Positions 37,801-50,900 are shown, counted from the stretch's first letter. The stretch is DNA of 64,000 nt from Agelaius tricolor (GCA_023055355.1 JALJCS010000016.1:682001-746000), one strand, 5' to 3'. The notes: generated by a model from the letters alone, not told the origin. Translations and numbers: made by a program.

Positions 37801-38321
37801 TGATGCAGTGGAGGTGGATGATTTGAAAAAGATCACAAACACTCTGACAGTATTATGCAGTGAAAAACAAAAACAAGAGAAGGTAAGGCTGGGGCTGTTC
37901 CTCAGGGATCACAGCCCCTGCTTGGGGCTCCCCTGCATTTATTAGTTACTTGTTGAGAGTCCAGGGGAAATAGGATGAAAGGCAAAGGGTGGCAGGGTTG
38001 TGGTGCAGGGGGCTGGGGACACCTGGCACTGTCACAGCTTTCCTAAAAAGAGAAATCGTAGGGTGGAAAGCATCAGCAGGGCCACGCTCAGTGCAGGGGC
38101 TGTGGCAGCTCAGTGCCACTGGGCTGAGCCTGGCTGGGGCAGTGACAGAGCTCTGGGCCTGTGCAATAACCACCCTTGTCCTCTTGGCACAGAATAAAGC
38201 CAAAAAGAAGAAAAAAGGTGTTGTGCCTGGCGGGGGGCTGAAGGCGACGATGAAAGACGACCTGGCCGACTACGGCGGCTACGACGGCGAGTACGTACAA
38301 GACTTTGAAGACTTCATGTGA
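31344..38321 (+). CDS. EIF3J: Eukaryotic translation initiation factor 3 subunit J (8 coding exons)
   Basis: eIF3j is the loosely bound eIF3 subunit that contacts the 40S decoding centre and modulates mRNA binding and ribosome recycling. Coding exons: 31344-31371, 31460-31560, 34975-35032, 35264-35355, 35747-35861, 36680-36838, 37809-37882, 38193-38321. All junctions are GT-AG with matching phase, giving 251 aa (258 in human). Visible features are an acidic N-terminal part (DNWDDEEEEEE), a Lys/Glu-rich coiled-coil stretch, the conserved core LTPEEQLADKLRLKKLQEES, and a Lys-rich tail (KAKKKKKGVVPGGG) ending in YVQDFEDFM. The start is the first ATG after the GC-rich leader and gives the family's MAAEAADSWDAD-like start. 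The N-terminal alanine run is shorter than in human. Confidence 0.96.
32385..32555 (+). mobile_element. CR1 3' fragment
   Basis: The wording GCCAGGCTGGACAGGGCTGC, GGACAGTGGAAGGAGTCCC and the final GACCCAAACCATCCCGGGG follow the CR1 3' region. It lies in EIF3J intron 2. Confidence 0.7.
33141..33385 (-). mobile_element. CR1 3' fragment
   Basis: Reverse-oriented CR1 end: the left side reads AGAATGGTTTGGGTTGGAGG and continues through CCAGCCTGGCCTTGGGCACT to CCCTGCCCTCTGGCAGTGGG. It lies in EIF3J intron 2. Confidence 0.8.
34089..34165 (+). repeat. 43-bp tandem duplication
   Basis: Two near-identical units begin CCCTGGCTTTATAAACC at 34089 and 34132. They lie in EIF3J intron 2. Confidence 0.9.
36200..36530 (+). 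mobile_element. CR1 3' fragment
   Basis: It contains the usual CR1 sequence from GGCTTTCCACTGACAAAGGG through GCTGCCCCTGGATCCCTGG to the tail CCTTCCAACCCAGACCATTC. It lies in the EIF3J intron before exon 36680-36838. Confidence 0.8.
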
Positions 38322-39185
38322 CATTTATCTCCCTTCTGTTGTCTTTCTGTTGCCCATAATCCCTTAAACATGTAGCACAACCTTTCTTCCTCTAAATTCT
38401 GCCAAATGCTACAATCAGAATTGCAGTATCTGTGTGCTGGGGGCTGGAGGTGCTGGGTCCGGGCGGGAGCTCCGGGCGGGGGTAGAACGGACAAGGTCTG
38501 TAAATTGCAGTTAAAAACCCAAAATTCTGATAATGGGCACTGCTGCTATTCATAGCAACAGCCACTAAATCGGGAAGGAATTGGAACAAGGTGAAGGATT
38601 ATAACCAGCACAGCTCCATGACATGGCCTTAACTGTTTCTGCTCCAGGGCCAGGGCTGAGCAAGAGCAGTTTGCAGCAAGGGCAGGGTGTGCACGTAGAG
38701 TTCCAGTCGCTTTGTCTTGAGTTAGAGCTTGAGGATTTCAGTATTTTGGGAAGGGAACTGCTAACTTCAGTGTGGAATACTGCACCTGGGAGCCTGTCCC
38801 CTGGGACAGCCACTGCTCCAGAGCCTGACACCTGAACAGCACCTGCTGGGGCAGAGCAAGGCAAAACCCCTTGTGTCTCAAGGATGAAGTTTATTTAGTT
38901 CCAGTCATTTAAATTTCTACTAATGCAGCTGTCTGGGTTGGGTGTTCTTTAACAGTTAATTAAGGGGTTAAGTGTAAAAGAAAAACCAAGCCACATGAAT
39001 TCCTTGGGGCTCTCCTGGGTTGTGGTGGGTCTCACAACTCGGCCGTTTTCTTTCATTAAAAACCAAACTTGCTTAGCAAACTGCAGCAGTTCCTACAGTT
39101 GGGCAAATTGTTATGTTAACAATTACAACATCTGCAATGTTTTATAAAGCAACTAATTTAATAAAAATCACTATTGAGGACTTCA
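38322..39185 (+). other. EIF3J: EIF3J 3' UTR with polyadenylation signal
   Basis: Non-coding sequence follows the TGA at 38319-38321. AATAAA at 39160-39165 is the last good signal before the convergent SPG11 gene, so the transcript probably ends near 39185. Confidence 0.6.
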
Positions 39186-39624
39186 CTAGGCTGGCCTTGG
39201 AGCAGAGTTCTTTTTGGGGCCTGACAGGAAAAATACCTGAAGAGGGAGAGCTGCAAAGCTGAGCTGTGCTGGGAGTCTGCCCATGGCCTGGGCCTGGAAA
39301 GGAATTCACATTTAATAACTGTAAAAATACATTTGCACTTGATTATTTCTTTTACTCCCAGACAGCAGAATTAGGAATGGGCATTTAAGGCTGTACAAGA
39401 TTTTAGAAATCAGACTGGACTCAAAGAAGACATTATTCTATTGGGTACCTGAAACCTGCAGTGATTCTGCTCGTTCCACCCCCTTTACGTGGCCATTCTG
39501 TACACCTGTTTCAGCCTCTTTGGATACAATTCCTGGGCTGCTCCCTCCCCATGCCCCTGATTTAAAGGGCTGCTGGATCTCTGCTTCACCCCCCACCTGG
39601 GCCAGTCAGGGTTGGCTGGTGACT

Positions 39625-39830
39625 CAAGTAATTTATAAACAATAAGATTTATTATACAAAACACAATTTTTAGGTTAACACAGTCAGCATTTAACTACTT
39701 ACAACCTTGTTCCGTTTTCTGGAGTAATTTTTAGGGAGCAGCAGAGCCCTGTGAGCAGGCCATTGATAAAATCTGTGTAAATCAGCAGTGAGCCTGCAGC
39801 CTGTGCTCCGGGCTGGAATTCAGCTGGAAT
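39625..39830 (-). other. SPG11: SPG11 3' UTR with polyadenylation signal
   Basis: On the minus strand AATAAA is present at 39653-39648, about 180 bases after the stop codon. The 3' UTR is therefore short, ending near 39630. Confidence 0.65.
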
Positions 39831-41942
39831 TCAGTTGGATAAGAGGTCATTGAGGCAGCAGCCAGTCTGAGGGTCCTTCAGCAGGGAGTTCACCACGTCA
39901 TAGAACTTGTGGTCGTAGGCCAGCCTGTAGTAGGTGTAGATGTCCTCGCAGTGGGTGAGGAAGCGCTTCAGGTTCCTCAGGGCAGCATCAGCAGGGGCGT
40001 GCTGCTGTTTGACCCTGCAACAATTGCACATGGGAGTGGAGACACAGAACCTCCCCAGGCCCCTGAGCCTCTTGCTCTGGGCCTGCTAGAATGACATTTC
40101 AACACGAGGTCGTACTCAACACCTACACTTGAATCTCCTGGTTGTTAATTTGCTCTGATTCATTTTAAGGATTTGCTCTGCCCAGCCCTGAGCTCCCTCC
40201 TTGTCCAGCTCGAGGACAAGGCTGGAGCAGAGTGACACCCATGCTGTGCCAGGAACCAAGCCTACCAACAAATCCTTCACTGGCACGGTGGGCAGGCCCT
40301 GGCACAGGGTGCCCAGAGCAGCTGTGGCTGCCCCTGGATCCCTGGAATGCCCAAGGCCATTTTGGACATTAGGACTTGAAGCACCTGGGACAGTGGAAGG
40401 TGTCCCTGCCATGGCATTGGATGGGCTTTAAGGTCCCTTCCCACCCAAACCATTCTGGAATTCCATCTCAAGCCCCCATAACAGGTTGGACAGTTTAACC
40501 CTTTCCCTCCCTCTCAGGGGCCCTGTGCAGGTAGAGCTGCAGAGCCTCACTCACTTCTTGGCCACCTCCTCAAAGAGGCCGGGCCGCAGCGGCCGCTGCT
40601 GCCGGAACTCCTCCAGGTACACGAAGTCGCCCCTGGTGATCACCTGCTGGAACAGAACCTCAGCCCAGTCCGGCAGGAACTCGTAGGCCTCGGCCACGAT
40701 GGCTGCCTGCAGGGAGAGCAGGAACAGGAGGGGGATGGCACAGAGCATTCCACACTGAGAACTCACTGCACAGAACCTTCCATGCTGAGAACTCGCTACT
40801 GGGGAGCTTCTGCTCGGCCCAGCCCTTGCTGCTGTTCTTGAGAGCAGCTGGGAAATACAGGGTAACAAATAACAGCAGAGAAATACAGGGAGCAAAGCAC
40901 TGTGCACAACCTTCCTCAGCCCCTAAAGAGGGACAATTTCCACCATCCCAGACTGCCCCAAGCCCCATGCAGCCTGGCCTTGGGCACTGCCAGGGATGCA
41001 GGGGCCGCCACAGCTGCTCTGGACACCTGTACCAGGGCCTGCCCACCCTCCCAGGAACAATTCCCTCCCATTATCCCATCCACCACCCTCAGGAAGCCAC
41101 TCCCTGTGTCCTGTCCCTCCATCACACGGGATATAAGGTTGGGGTAACAGCCACAGGCTCTGAGGCCAGGAGAAGGAGCTGAGCACTCAGGCACTGCAGT
41201 GCCCAAATTAGAGGAGTTCCTGATAGAGGAGCCCAAGGGGAGCCCAGCTCACCTGGTAGAACCTGGGCAAGGCCAGGATGGCTCCTGGCAGCTCCTGCCT
41301 GCCCAGGTTGATGATCCTGGTGCTCTGCCCTGAGCCCAGGAAGTGCAGCTGGAGCGTGATGAGCCGCGTCTGGCGGCGGCAGCGCAACGCCTGCCGCACA
41401 CACGAGTCCTGGAACAGAGCAGCTGAGAGCTTCCAGGGGAGCCTGGGGACAGCCCTGAGACAGCTCAGAGCCCTGCAGGGCCCGAAGCAGCGACAGAGCA
41501 CTGCAGCTTCACATTCACCATCGGCATTCAACAAAGCTTCATTCCCACAAATACTTCCACCATAATTACGCTTGGGTTTAAATACTGTAATTGTTTTAAC
41601 CTTGCTCATTAGGCTCAGGGTCCCTGCCCTGACAGTGGGGAACACACCTGTAACCCAGGCTTTGTTAAAGCCTGAGCAGGGGCCAGCATGGCACACTCAG
41701 ATACAGCCATGCTCCTGGTGCCCCTGGGCTGCAGAGACACAGATCCCTTCTGCACTGGGCCCTGCACACCCTCCCCAGGGCAGCTCGGGGTGTTCTCCCA
41801 GCACAGCCCACTCCTCAATGCTCCACAAATCATTTCATTCCATCTCACTTTACCTTGGAGTAACTTTCTGCTGCATCAATGAAGAGAGTCACAGCTTTCA
41901 GCAGCAGCTTCTTTAAATTTGGAACATCCTGAAGAGACTCCT
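39831..41942 (-). CDS. SPG11: SPG11 exon block 6 (human 37-40), C-terminus
   Basis: Exons: 41854-41942, 41253-41408, 40555-40706, 39831-40014 (with stop). Segments are ESLQDVPNLKKLLLKAVTL, ILALPRFYQAAIVAEAYEF, FLPDWAEVLFQQVI and LRNLKRFLTHCEDIYTYY. This is the conserved Spatacsin_C part, thought to contribute to complex assembly with spastizin and AP-5. Confidence 0.95.
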
Positions 41943-44900
41943 CTGAAACGGGAAAAAGGAAGGAATAACCAATTATTTATAAAGGTGACAAAGTTACTTT
42001 TAAAACTCCCTCCCAGTGCCAAGTCTGTCCCTGGTGTTGTCTCATAAAGCACCAAAAACTAAACCAACATTTATGTATTAAAAAAGCAGGATGAAACACA
42101 GTGCCTGTTCAGTTAATGGGCCAAAGCTTTGCTGGAGCCTGGTTGAGTGATGGGAAGCTGGAAAGAAACCCCAGCCCCACATTTGTGGCAGATCCCAGCA
42201 CTGACCACTGCCAGAGCCACTCAGAAATCCCTTGGCACAGCTCCCGCTGTCGCTGCTCTCACAAGCACTGGCTGCCCACGCTGCAGAGCTCACCCCGTGG
42301 CTGCCACACTCGCAGACAAACCCCAGCACTTCACAGAGCCCCTGTGAGGCCACTGTGTCCCATCCTGTGGGCTGAGGGAAACCTGGCAGTGTCCCTGCTC
42401 CGCGGGAATGTTACATCAGGAAAGAGCCCCGGCTGTCAGACCCTCTGTGCACACCCAGGGCAGGAGCCTCCCGCCGGCAGCAGCAGCTCCAGGGCTGCTC
42501 CAGGAGCCCAGCACCTCCCCTGCCCGTCCGCCCCCGCTCACCCCAGGGCCGGCACTCGATGAGTTTGAGCTGGGTGCAGGCGGCAGCCTCGTGGTTCTGG
42601 CCGATCTCCCGGCACATGCTGAAGCACAGCGCGATCATGTTGTGCTTCTCGCTGTCGCCGGGCCGGCAGCGCTTGGTGTAGTCCAGCAGTGCTGCCTTCA
42701 GCGTCCCGCTCTGGGCACAGAGGGCACCCTGAGCACAGCCTGCACCCACCCTCTGGGCACCCTGAGCACAGCCTGCACCCACCCTGTCCCCAGAAGGGAC
42801 CACTGCACCTAAAACCCAAAGCAGCCCCACGCCCGTGCTCAGCTGGGCATGAAAATCCAGAACCCGTGTGCTTCTTTGCATACCAATGTCAGTATGTGAC
42901 ATTTCTTCATGGCTTACTTTAAACAGCTGTGAGTATCTGTGATTTTTAAAACCCCCATGAAACTTTAACTGCAAATAAAAGCAAAGCAAGGATGTTAAAA
43001 CTCTGACAATGTCAAGTTCAAGCTTCAATGCTGCTCTCGTTGTAGCACTGAACTAATTAGGAAATAATGTTTCAACTAAAATAAGAATAAACCCCAGCAT
43101 TAATTTATTTCTATGAAACCTGACTCTCTATTCAGGAAGTAAATTTTACTCAGAAAGTAAAATGTCCAGACAATTTCAGCCTGTGTAAACTGGGTGTAAA
43201 TTCCCTGCACGTTTGTCCCTCACATACCGGGTCCAGCTTCTTCCTCATGAGCACCTCGAAGTAGTGTTTCTGGTGCAGCAGCTCAAAGATGTAGGTCATC
43301 TCATTGTACCTGCCAATGCCTGTCAGCAGGCGCACCTGGGGACACCAGGGCACCTCAGCAGCTCCAGGGGAGTGAACAATCCCCTCCCAGGGCAGCCCAG
43401 GCTGCACATGTTCCCCTGGAGCCATGGGGGTACTCCTAGACCAACACAAACTGCAGCTGCCCCACAGGGAGCTCAAAGGGCATGATTTGATCTCATAAAA
43501 ATAGGCTGTGAAGCTTTCAGCACTGACACCATTCCACTGGGCACGTCCCAGGCTCCAGGAGATCCTTCAAGGCAGCAATTAAAGATGCCCAGTGCCACAG
43601 AGCAGCACATTTCCCCAGCAGCTGAATCACCACTGGGCAGGCACAGCCAGGACAGGCACAGCCAGCCCAGGACAGCCCAGGGACAGCGCAGGGACAGCCC
43701 CAGCCCAGGGACACTCACCACCAGCCCGTACTCCTCCCTGGGAGCCAGGTGCTCCTCGGTGAGCAGCCGAGCTGCCTGCAGCACTCGCGTGATCCCCTCC
43801 ATGTGACACGTCAGGCTGAAGAGGCTGTGGGCCAGGATCAGCAGCTCTGTAACTGAGGAGCAGAAGAGTTCTGGGACTTCAGTGAAAGGGCTGAGGAAGT
43901 GAATTGTGCCTCTCTCCAGAAAACACAAACCACACACAAGCGCGGAAGCTGCAGCCTCCCCCAGCCAAGGCTGCCAAATGTGTAACACATCCTCACTGCC
44001 CTGCACTGGGAAAAGGAAGGGCACGAGTTTTGCATTTGGGTTTGAAACATTCAGTTCCTAACTGTGATAAATATGAACAAAGTCACAATGCCCCTTCTGT
44101 AACAAACCACCACAGCTCAGGTTACTCCCTGGCTGCATCTCCCACCTCTTGCTTAGCACAGAAATCTGAATTTTGTTTGGAAAATAAACCCTTAAGCAAC
44201 ACCCCTATCTACTGTGCACATCCTCAGCCCTACTAACTGAATATCAAATTGGAGATCAGCAGCAGAGCCTCCCCTTTGAGCTGTGAGTTTAAGCCAACAA
44301 CGCCACGTTAGTTACACACAGGTTACACCAGGCAGGATTTGCCATTTACTCACTGCACGACAGCTCCCCACGGGGGACTGAGGAGATTTTATCCAGCAAC
44401 TTCATCCCAACCAAGGTGTGATCCTGGCACAGCTTGGCAAGCTGCAGGAGCTCCTGGCTCTCCACTGCAGGGTTCCAAGCCTGCTTCTGCCCTGTGGCCA
44501 GAGAGGGAATTCTGTCACCACTGCTGATTGTGCAGGAGAGTACTCCTTTTATTTCTTACCATTAATTAACAAACCCCAAACAAACCAATCTGGTATCATC
44601 CAGACTGAGGACTTGGGACTACAATCCTAAAGACACTTTGGGTGTTATTGCTTAAATTTAACAATCAGAAATTACTTTTTTGCCAGTAACCCAACAAAAT
44701 CCTAGTGGACAACCATACAGCTGCCCCTGATTTCCCAAAGGAAAAAAGAAAGGGGAGAACCTTTTGTCATATTTTACACAGGGAAATGCACATGATATTC
44801 CCAGGTCAGATGATGTGGGGCAGCAAAGACCAAGGCTAAAAAGCCTTTTAAAAAAGAAATATTAAATTTATGTCCACAAAAATACAGCCTTAACTACTGC

Positions 44901-47900
44901 AACACCATATTGGACACAGGAATAATTACAAATGAACATTTGTACAGAACTTTACATGAGGCAGACAATGCTCACAGAGCAGAGCTGAGCTCTCAGGGAC
45001 TGAGTGCAGGGGCTGCTTTGGGGACACAGAAATGACCCCAGAGAGCAAACCTGGCCCGTCCCCTTTTCCCTGTGCCCCCACCAAACCCCAGCACAGCCCA
45101 GGTGTGCTCCCTGTGCCCCCAGCACAGCCCAGGTGTGTGCCCACACCACAGGCAGCCTGTGCCCACCTTTTCCCTGGGCCGAGGCCAGCAGCTCGTGGGT
45201 GATCTGCTGTGCCAGCAGAGGGGCCACGGTGGCAGGGGGCAGCCCCTGGCAGGTGATGAAGGCCTGGGCTCGACGGCCCCGCTCCGGCCCCCGCCGCGCC
45301 AGGAGGGCCCCGAGCACCTCCCGCGGCTCCCGCGCCGACACCTCCGCAAAGGAGCAGCTCAGGTCCTGGGGGAGAGCACCAAAACCATGAGGGCATCCCT
45401 GACCATGGAACCTCCGCAAAGGAGCAGCTCAGGTCCTGGGGGAGAGCACCAAAACCATGAGGGCATCCCTGACCATGGAACCTCCGCAAAGGAGCAGCAC
45501 CAAAACCCATCAGAGCATCCCCACCCATGGCACCTCCGCAAAGGAGCAGCTCAGGTCCTGGGGGAGAGCACCAAACCCATCAGAGCATCCCTGACCATGG
45601 AACCTCCGCAAAGGAGCAGCACCAAAACCCATGAGAGCATCCCCACCCATGGAACCTCCGCAAAGGAGCAGCTCAGGTCCTGGGGGAGAGCACCAAAACC
45701 ATGAGGGCATCCCTGACCATGGAACCTCCGCAAAGGAGCAGCACCAAAACCCATCAGAGCATCCCCACCCATGGCACCTCCGCAAAGGAGCAGCTCAGGT
45801 CCTGGGGGAGAGCACCAAACCCATCAGAGCATCCCTGACCATGGAACCTCCGCAAAGGAGCAGCACCAAAACCCATGAGAGCATCCCCACCCATGGAACC
45901 TCCGCAAAGGAGCAGCTCAGGTCCTGGGGGAGAGCACCAAAACCATGAGAGCATCCCTGACCATGGCACCTCCGCAAAGGAGCAGCACCAAAACCATCAG
46001 AGCATCCTTAACCCATGGCATCTCCCCAAAGGAGCAGCACCGAAACCCATCAGGGCATCCCCACCCATGGCACCTCCCCTTAACCGCACGTGATGCCTTA
46101 AGTTTGAGCTTTCACATTTTCCAGATTCTGTACTGCATTAGTTTACAACTCTGAACTCCATTACAGAGTGTCAGCAGTTCTCCTCACAGCTCAGTCAGAT
46201 AAAACAATCCTTTTCCAGCCCCAGAACCAAGGACACCGCTGCAGCTTCAGGCCCAAAAAGTGTAAAATAACACTGAATTGAGGAGAGCAAAGTGGGAGGA
46301 TGGACTGCATCACCTGGAGCTGGAATTGGACAGCTGTGCTCAAGCTCATCTCAGCACATCATGCCCAGGAAGCCTCTGGCCTTTTCCCCCACAAAGGGCT
46401 GGAATTCCACCCTCTGCAGCACCTGCCAGGACCTCCACCCTCTCACCCTGCCCTCCCCAGCCCCGGCAGGGCTGGCCCAAGGCCCTGGCCCCTGGGCTTA
46501 CCTTGGAGAGCTCGTAGAGGCACAGGACCTGCCTGCAGTAACCCCTGCCATGGACACATTCCTCTGCCAGGGCCTTCAGTGCTGCCACCACGGCATCATC
46601 CCCACACCCCAGAGGGGTCCAGTCCTCCAGGCTGGATGCTGGAAACAAAAAACCATCAATTCCTATCTCACAAAGGCAGACAACTCCCTTATACCTGGGC
46701 AAGGCTCTCAAAACCTGCAGCAATTCTGTAACACTTCCTCAAACTTTGAAAACTTGCTCTTGGCACCTGTGATTTTTAAATCTTACATTTGTTTCAGGGT
46801 ACAAACAATGTAACAGAACTCAAATATTGTCAATAATTTCTCAGATATAAAATTTCTAAGATTAAGTGTTCTGCAGCCTTCCTGATGGCTTAGGATTCAT
46901 TTATGCTCTTCTGTATCTATTCAGCTTTACACATCAGTATTAGAAAGGGATGTTCTGCTCACTCAGACCTCACAGACAGGCAGAGAACTTTACAGATAAA
47001 CACTGCTCACTCAGACCTCACAGACAGGCAGAGAACTTTACAGATAAACATTCTCAGCCTTAGCCTTGCTACTAAACAAGAAACACCAAACCCTTCATAA
47101 TGCCTAAAGGAGTCAGAAAAATGTATTAACTAAGGTATTGCCTTGCTTCAGCTACAGGAAAAAAATTAGTGGAGTGTTTTCTAAAAGCAGGAAGAGGGAT
47201 AAAGCCCAGTGCTGCTTTACTGGGCCAGAACCGAGCGCTCTGACAAATGGAAGGTTCAGATCGATGGGAATTGTACACAGAACACTCTGCCAGGAGCACA
47301 CAGGGACACGTGCAGGGCAAGGCCACAAGCTGCTCTCAGAAGAGCATTTCTGCAGCAGGGAGAGAGGGCAGGAGGAGCCGGGGTTCTGCAGAGCTTTGGG
47401 GAGGGGGGACAGGGCTCGGGGGTCACTCACCGCTGGGCTCCGCGCTGGCCTCGGCCGTCAGCAGGGTCTGCACCTCGGGCTGCAGCTGCTGCAGCGCGGC
47501 CTCGCCCAGGGCCAGGGCCCGGCAGTGCAGCACCAGGGCCACGTCCCGGTGCCACAGCTGGAAGTAGCGGCACACGCGGGCGGCCTCGTGCACGCTGCCC
47601 TGCTCCAGCAGGGTCCCCAGCAGGGCCCCCAGCGCCGCCCGCTCCGCGGCCCCCAGCGCCGCCCGCGCCTCCCGGGCAGGCAGCGCCCGCAGCCCGCGGG
47701 GCTCGGCCGCGTCCAGCGCCGGCAGCCGCGCAAAGGAGAAGCGCTCAGCCAGGCTGCCCAAGCGCAGGGCCCCGGGGCACGGCTCCGAGCCCTCGGGCAG
47801 CAGCGCCCGCTCCGCCACGCGGCACTGCCAGATCCGCTTCTCCACCTCCTGCAGCTCCTGCGCCGCCACCCCGCGCTCCTTGGCCAGCCAGTGCCCTGCC

Positions 47901-50900
47901 AGGGTGAGCAGCAGCCGCCTCTCCACCATGCTGGTTGTCTTCTCCTGCCCTGAGCAATCCCACACGTTGTCAGCCTGCTGCAGGAAGAAGCCTGCTGCGG
48001 CTCGGCTGCAGATGGAATGTCTGCTGAAGGTGTCGTCGCACTTCTGCCAGAACTCTGCTCTGGTCTGGCTCTGATGCCACTGGCCAGTGTCTCTTAAATG
48101 ATGTAGATCTCTCAGAACCTGTAAAATCCACAGAGGTTTATCACAATTGTCTTCCCAAGAAAGAAAACTCCAGCTCACACAGGACGGGCAGCACTGAAAC
48201 ACTGGATTTAGGGAAGTGCCCCAAAACACAACAAGTCACAGAACTGGTTTGGGTTGGAAGGGACCTTAAAGACCATCTCCTTACACCCCGTGATGGACAA
48301 ACCCATCTGTTTGTCTCCCCAAATAAAAGTGATTGCATACAAATAAAAACAGTAGGAGAATGAGGACAGTTGTCCTGCACTCTGCAGCTCAGCACTTACA
48401 GCCTGTGTGTTGGCTGTACTTGCATTTAAAATAAAAAATTACTTAACAAAAAAATGAATGTTTCAGGAAGGCTGAGAAGTTGCATCCTGAATCCTGGCAG
48501 CAGCAGGAAGAGGTGACTGTCAGCACATGCACTGTACCTCCTGTGTGACCACGCTGTCCACGGGCAGCTCAGCCAGGGCTGCCACCTCCCGAGCCAGGCT
48601 GAACATTCCCCTCTCCTGCAGCTGCTCCAGAATGGAGCTGCACTCGCCCTGGAACGCCTCCAGGCTGCAGGCGGTCAGGATGGAGCGGCTGATGGAGATG
48701 GAGGCGTCCCTGAGGGCCTCACTGAGGGCACAGAGCCTCTTCAGGTGCGGGCCTGGCAGAAGAGAACCAAGAGCTCAGCAAGGCTGGGGCTGAGGCCCAG
48801 GGGAGGCCGGGGCTCCCTCAGGGGCCGGCCCTGCCGCAGGGCTGGGGTTCCTGCTGTGCTCACCGTCCAGCAGGAGGGGCTCTGCCGCAGCCAGCAGCTG
48901 CAGGAGCCGGCCCAGCTCGTAGTCAGTGTGGCACTGCTGCAGCATCAGCTCCAGGAGGAACAGCGCCTGCGAGCGCAGCCACGGCAGCGGCACCGCGGGG
49001 GCTGCTCCCCCTGCGGCCCCCAGCTGCGGAAACAAGGGGGTCGGGATCAGGGGGGCCCTTCCCCGTGCTCCGGGGGGGAATGGAAGGGGCAGCAGCTGTG
49101 CCCCTCCTCGGGGAACAGGGAGCTGCCAGCCCCGAGCTGAGCTGGAACGGGACATTCCACAGCAGGTACTGCTGAGAGCCAGGGGAGGTGGGAGGGCTGA
49201 GCAGGGCCAGGTAGAATTTATTGTTCCATCAATTAATTAACTGATGGAACAGGGAGCTGCCAGCCCCGAGCTGAGCTGGAGCTGGACATTCCACAGCAGG
49301 TACTGCTGAGAGCCAGGGGAGGTGGGAGGGCTGAGCAGGGCCAGCAGGGCCAGGTAGAATTTATTGTTACACAAACAGGGCCAGGTAGAATTAATTGTTA
49401 CACAAACAGCCCTGGCACTGCTGGGGAAGTGAACTGAGCTGCCTGAGCCCAGTGTCCAGGAAGGAAAACCATTAATGACAGGGAATAATGTCAGTTAGCA
49501 GGGAGCCAGAAACTGGGATGGAAAGGATTGTTAAAGCATCTGCATCGAGAGACAGAGTGTTTTCACACACTGCTCCTCTTGGCACAGCTGCCCAATCCCA
49601 GCAATGACATTTAGAGAAAATTTATTTCCTTACGTTTGTGAGGCTTTCCTGAAATTTGTCCAGTTTGGTTTTAGCTTCAGTGTATTTCTTACAGTTCATG
49701 CAGAGCTCATACATCTCCAGGATGTGCAGCAAAGGGGAATCCTTTAAGACACAAAACCAGATGATAATAAATTCCCAAAAGTACCCAATAAATAAATCAT
49801 ACTTTAAAAATCATCTATTATTTCATTCAATCAATGTAGAATTTGTCACCCTCAGCAGCAGAACAATGAAGCTTTAATTTATTAAAATTGCATGCAAGGT
49901 TGATGTAGGATCTAAAAATCTGTGATAACTGGAAGAATTTCCAACTTGACTGGGAATTTCAGTGGAGAGGCAGGTTATCCTTGGCACAAGCAAGACAGAG
50001 GGGAGTTTAAAGCCCAGAAGGTGAGACACATCAAATACACCCCTGAAACCACATCCCCTCACCTTTAAAAAGAGCTGGAAGCCACTCAGAAGTGTTTTGC
50101 TCTTCTGCTTCCTCAAGAGGACTTTCCAGATGACAGCAAGGTCCTGCAGGTCCCACTGGGGACCCTCTGCCCCGCCCTGGCTGTGGGCAGTGGCCTCAGC
50201 CCTGGTGGCATCATCCACAGAAGTGATGATCCACACACAGAGGCAGGAGATGAGGTTGGCACCCTGGAAATGCCAAAAGGGAGGGTTCACACCTCCCCTC
50301 CTGGTGGAAGGGGGCACGCTGGGCACAGCCACCCCAGAAACACAAGAGCAGCTGTGATGGCAGTGCAGACAGCCCTGGGGCAGAGCCAGCTGTGCCACAG
50401 CCATCCCACAGGGCAGACTCACAGGGCAGCAGAGCCCTGGGGCACAGCCTGGCACAGCCATCCATCCCACAGGGCAGACTCACGGGGCAGCAGAGCCTGG
50501 CAGAGCCAGCTGTGCCACCACCCATCCCCACAGGGCAGACTCACGGGGCAGCAGAGCCCTGGGGCAGTGCCAGCTGTGCCACCACCCATCCCCACAGGGC
50601 AGACTCACGGGGCAGCAGAGCCTGGCAGTGCCAGCTGTGCCACAGCCATCCCACAGGGCAGACTCACGGGGCAGCAGAGCCCTGGGGCAGAGCCTGGCAC
50701 AGCCACCCATCCCCACAGGGCAGACTCACGGGGCAGCAGGCTGCCAGCACGCTGAGGATGGGGGCCTGTGCCCTGAGCCCTTCAGCCAGCAGGAACCCGC
50801 AGGGGCTGGGCTGCTCCTGGCACTGCAGCAGCGTCTGGAACAGGCTCCCTGCACGGGGCCTGCCTGCAGCTCCTGCCTCAGCTCCCAGCAGCCTCCCCAG

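Noticed and set aside
44481..44490. Closer CAG as acceptor for the SPG11 exon ending at 44354
   Set aside because: It breaks the reading phase with exon 45167-45365; the CAG ending at 44492 restores it and adds the conserved GQKQ residues.
45340..45980. Extra copies of an SPG11 exon as true tandem exons
   Set aside because: Each copy holds only the first ~25 exon bases and lacks a good donor, so they are not duplicated functional exons.
45366..46078. Regular spacing suggestive of a CRISPR-like array
   Set aside because: The spacers are themselves repeats, the host is a vertebrate, and the unit is derived from an SPG11 splice junction.
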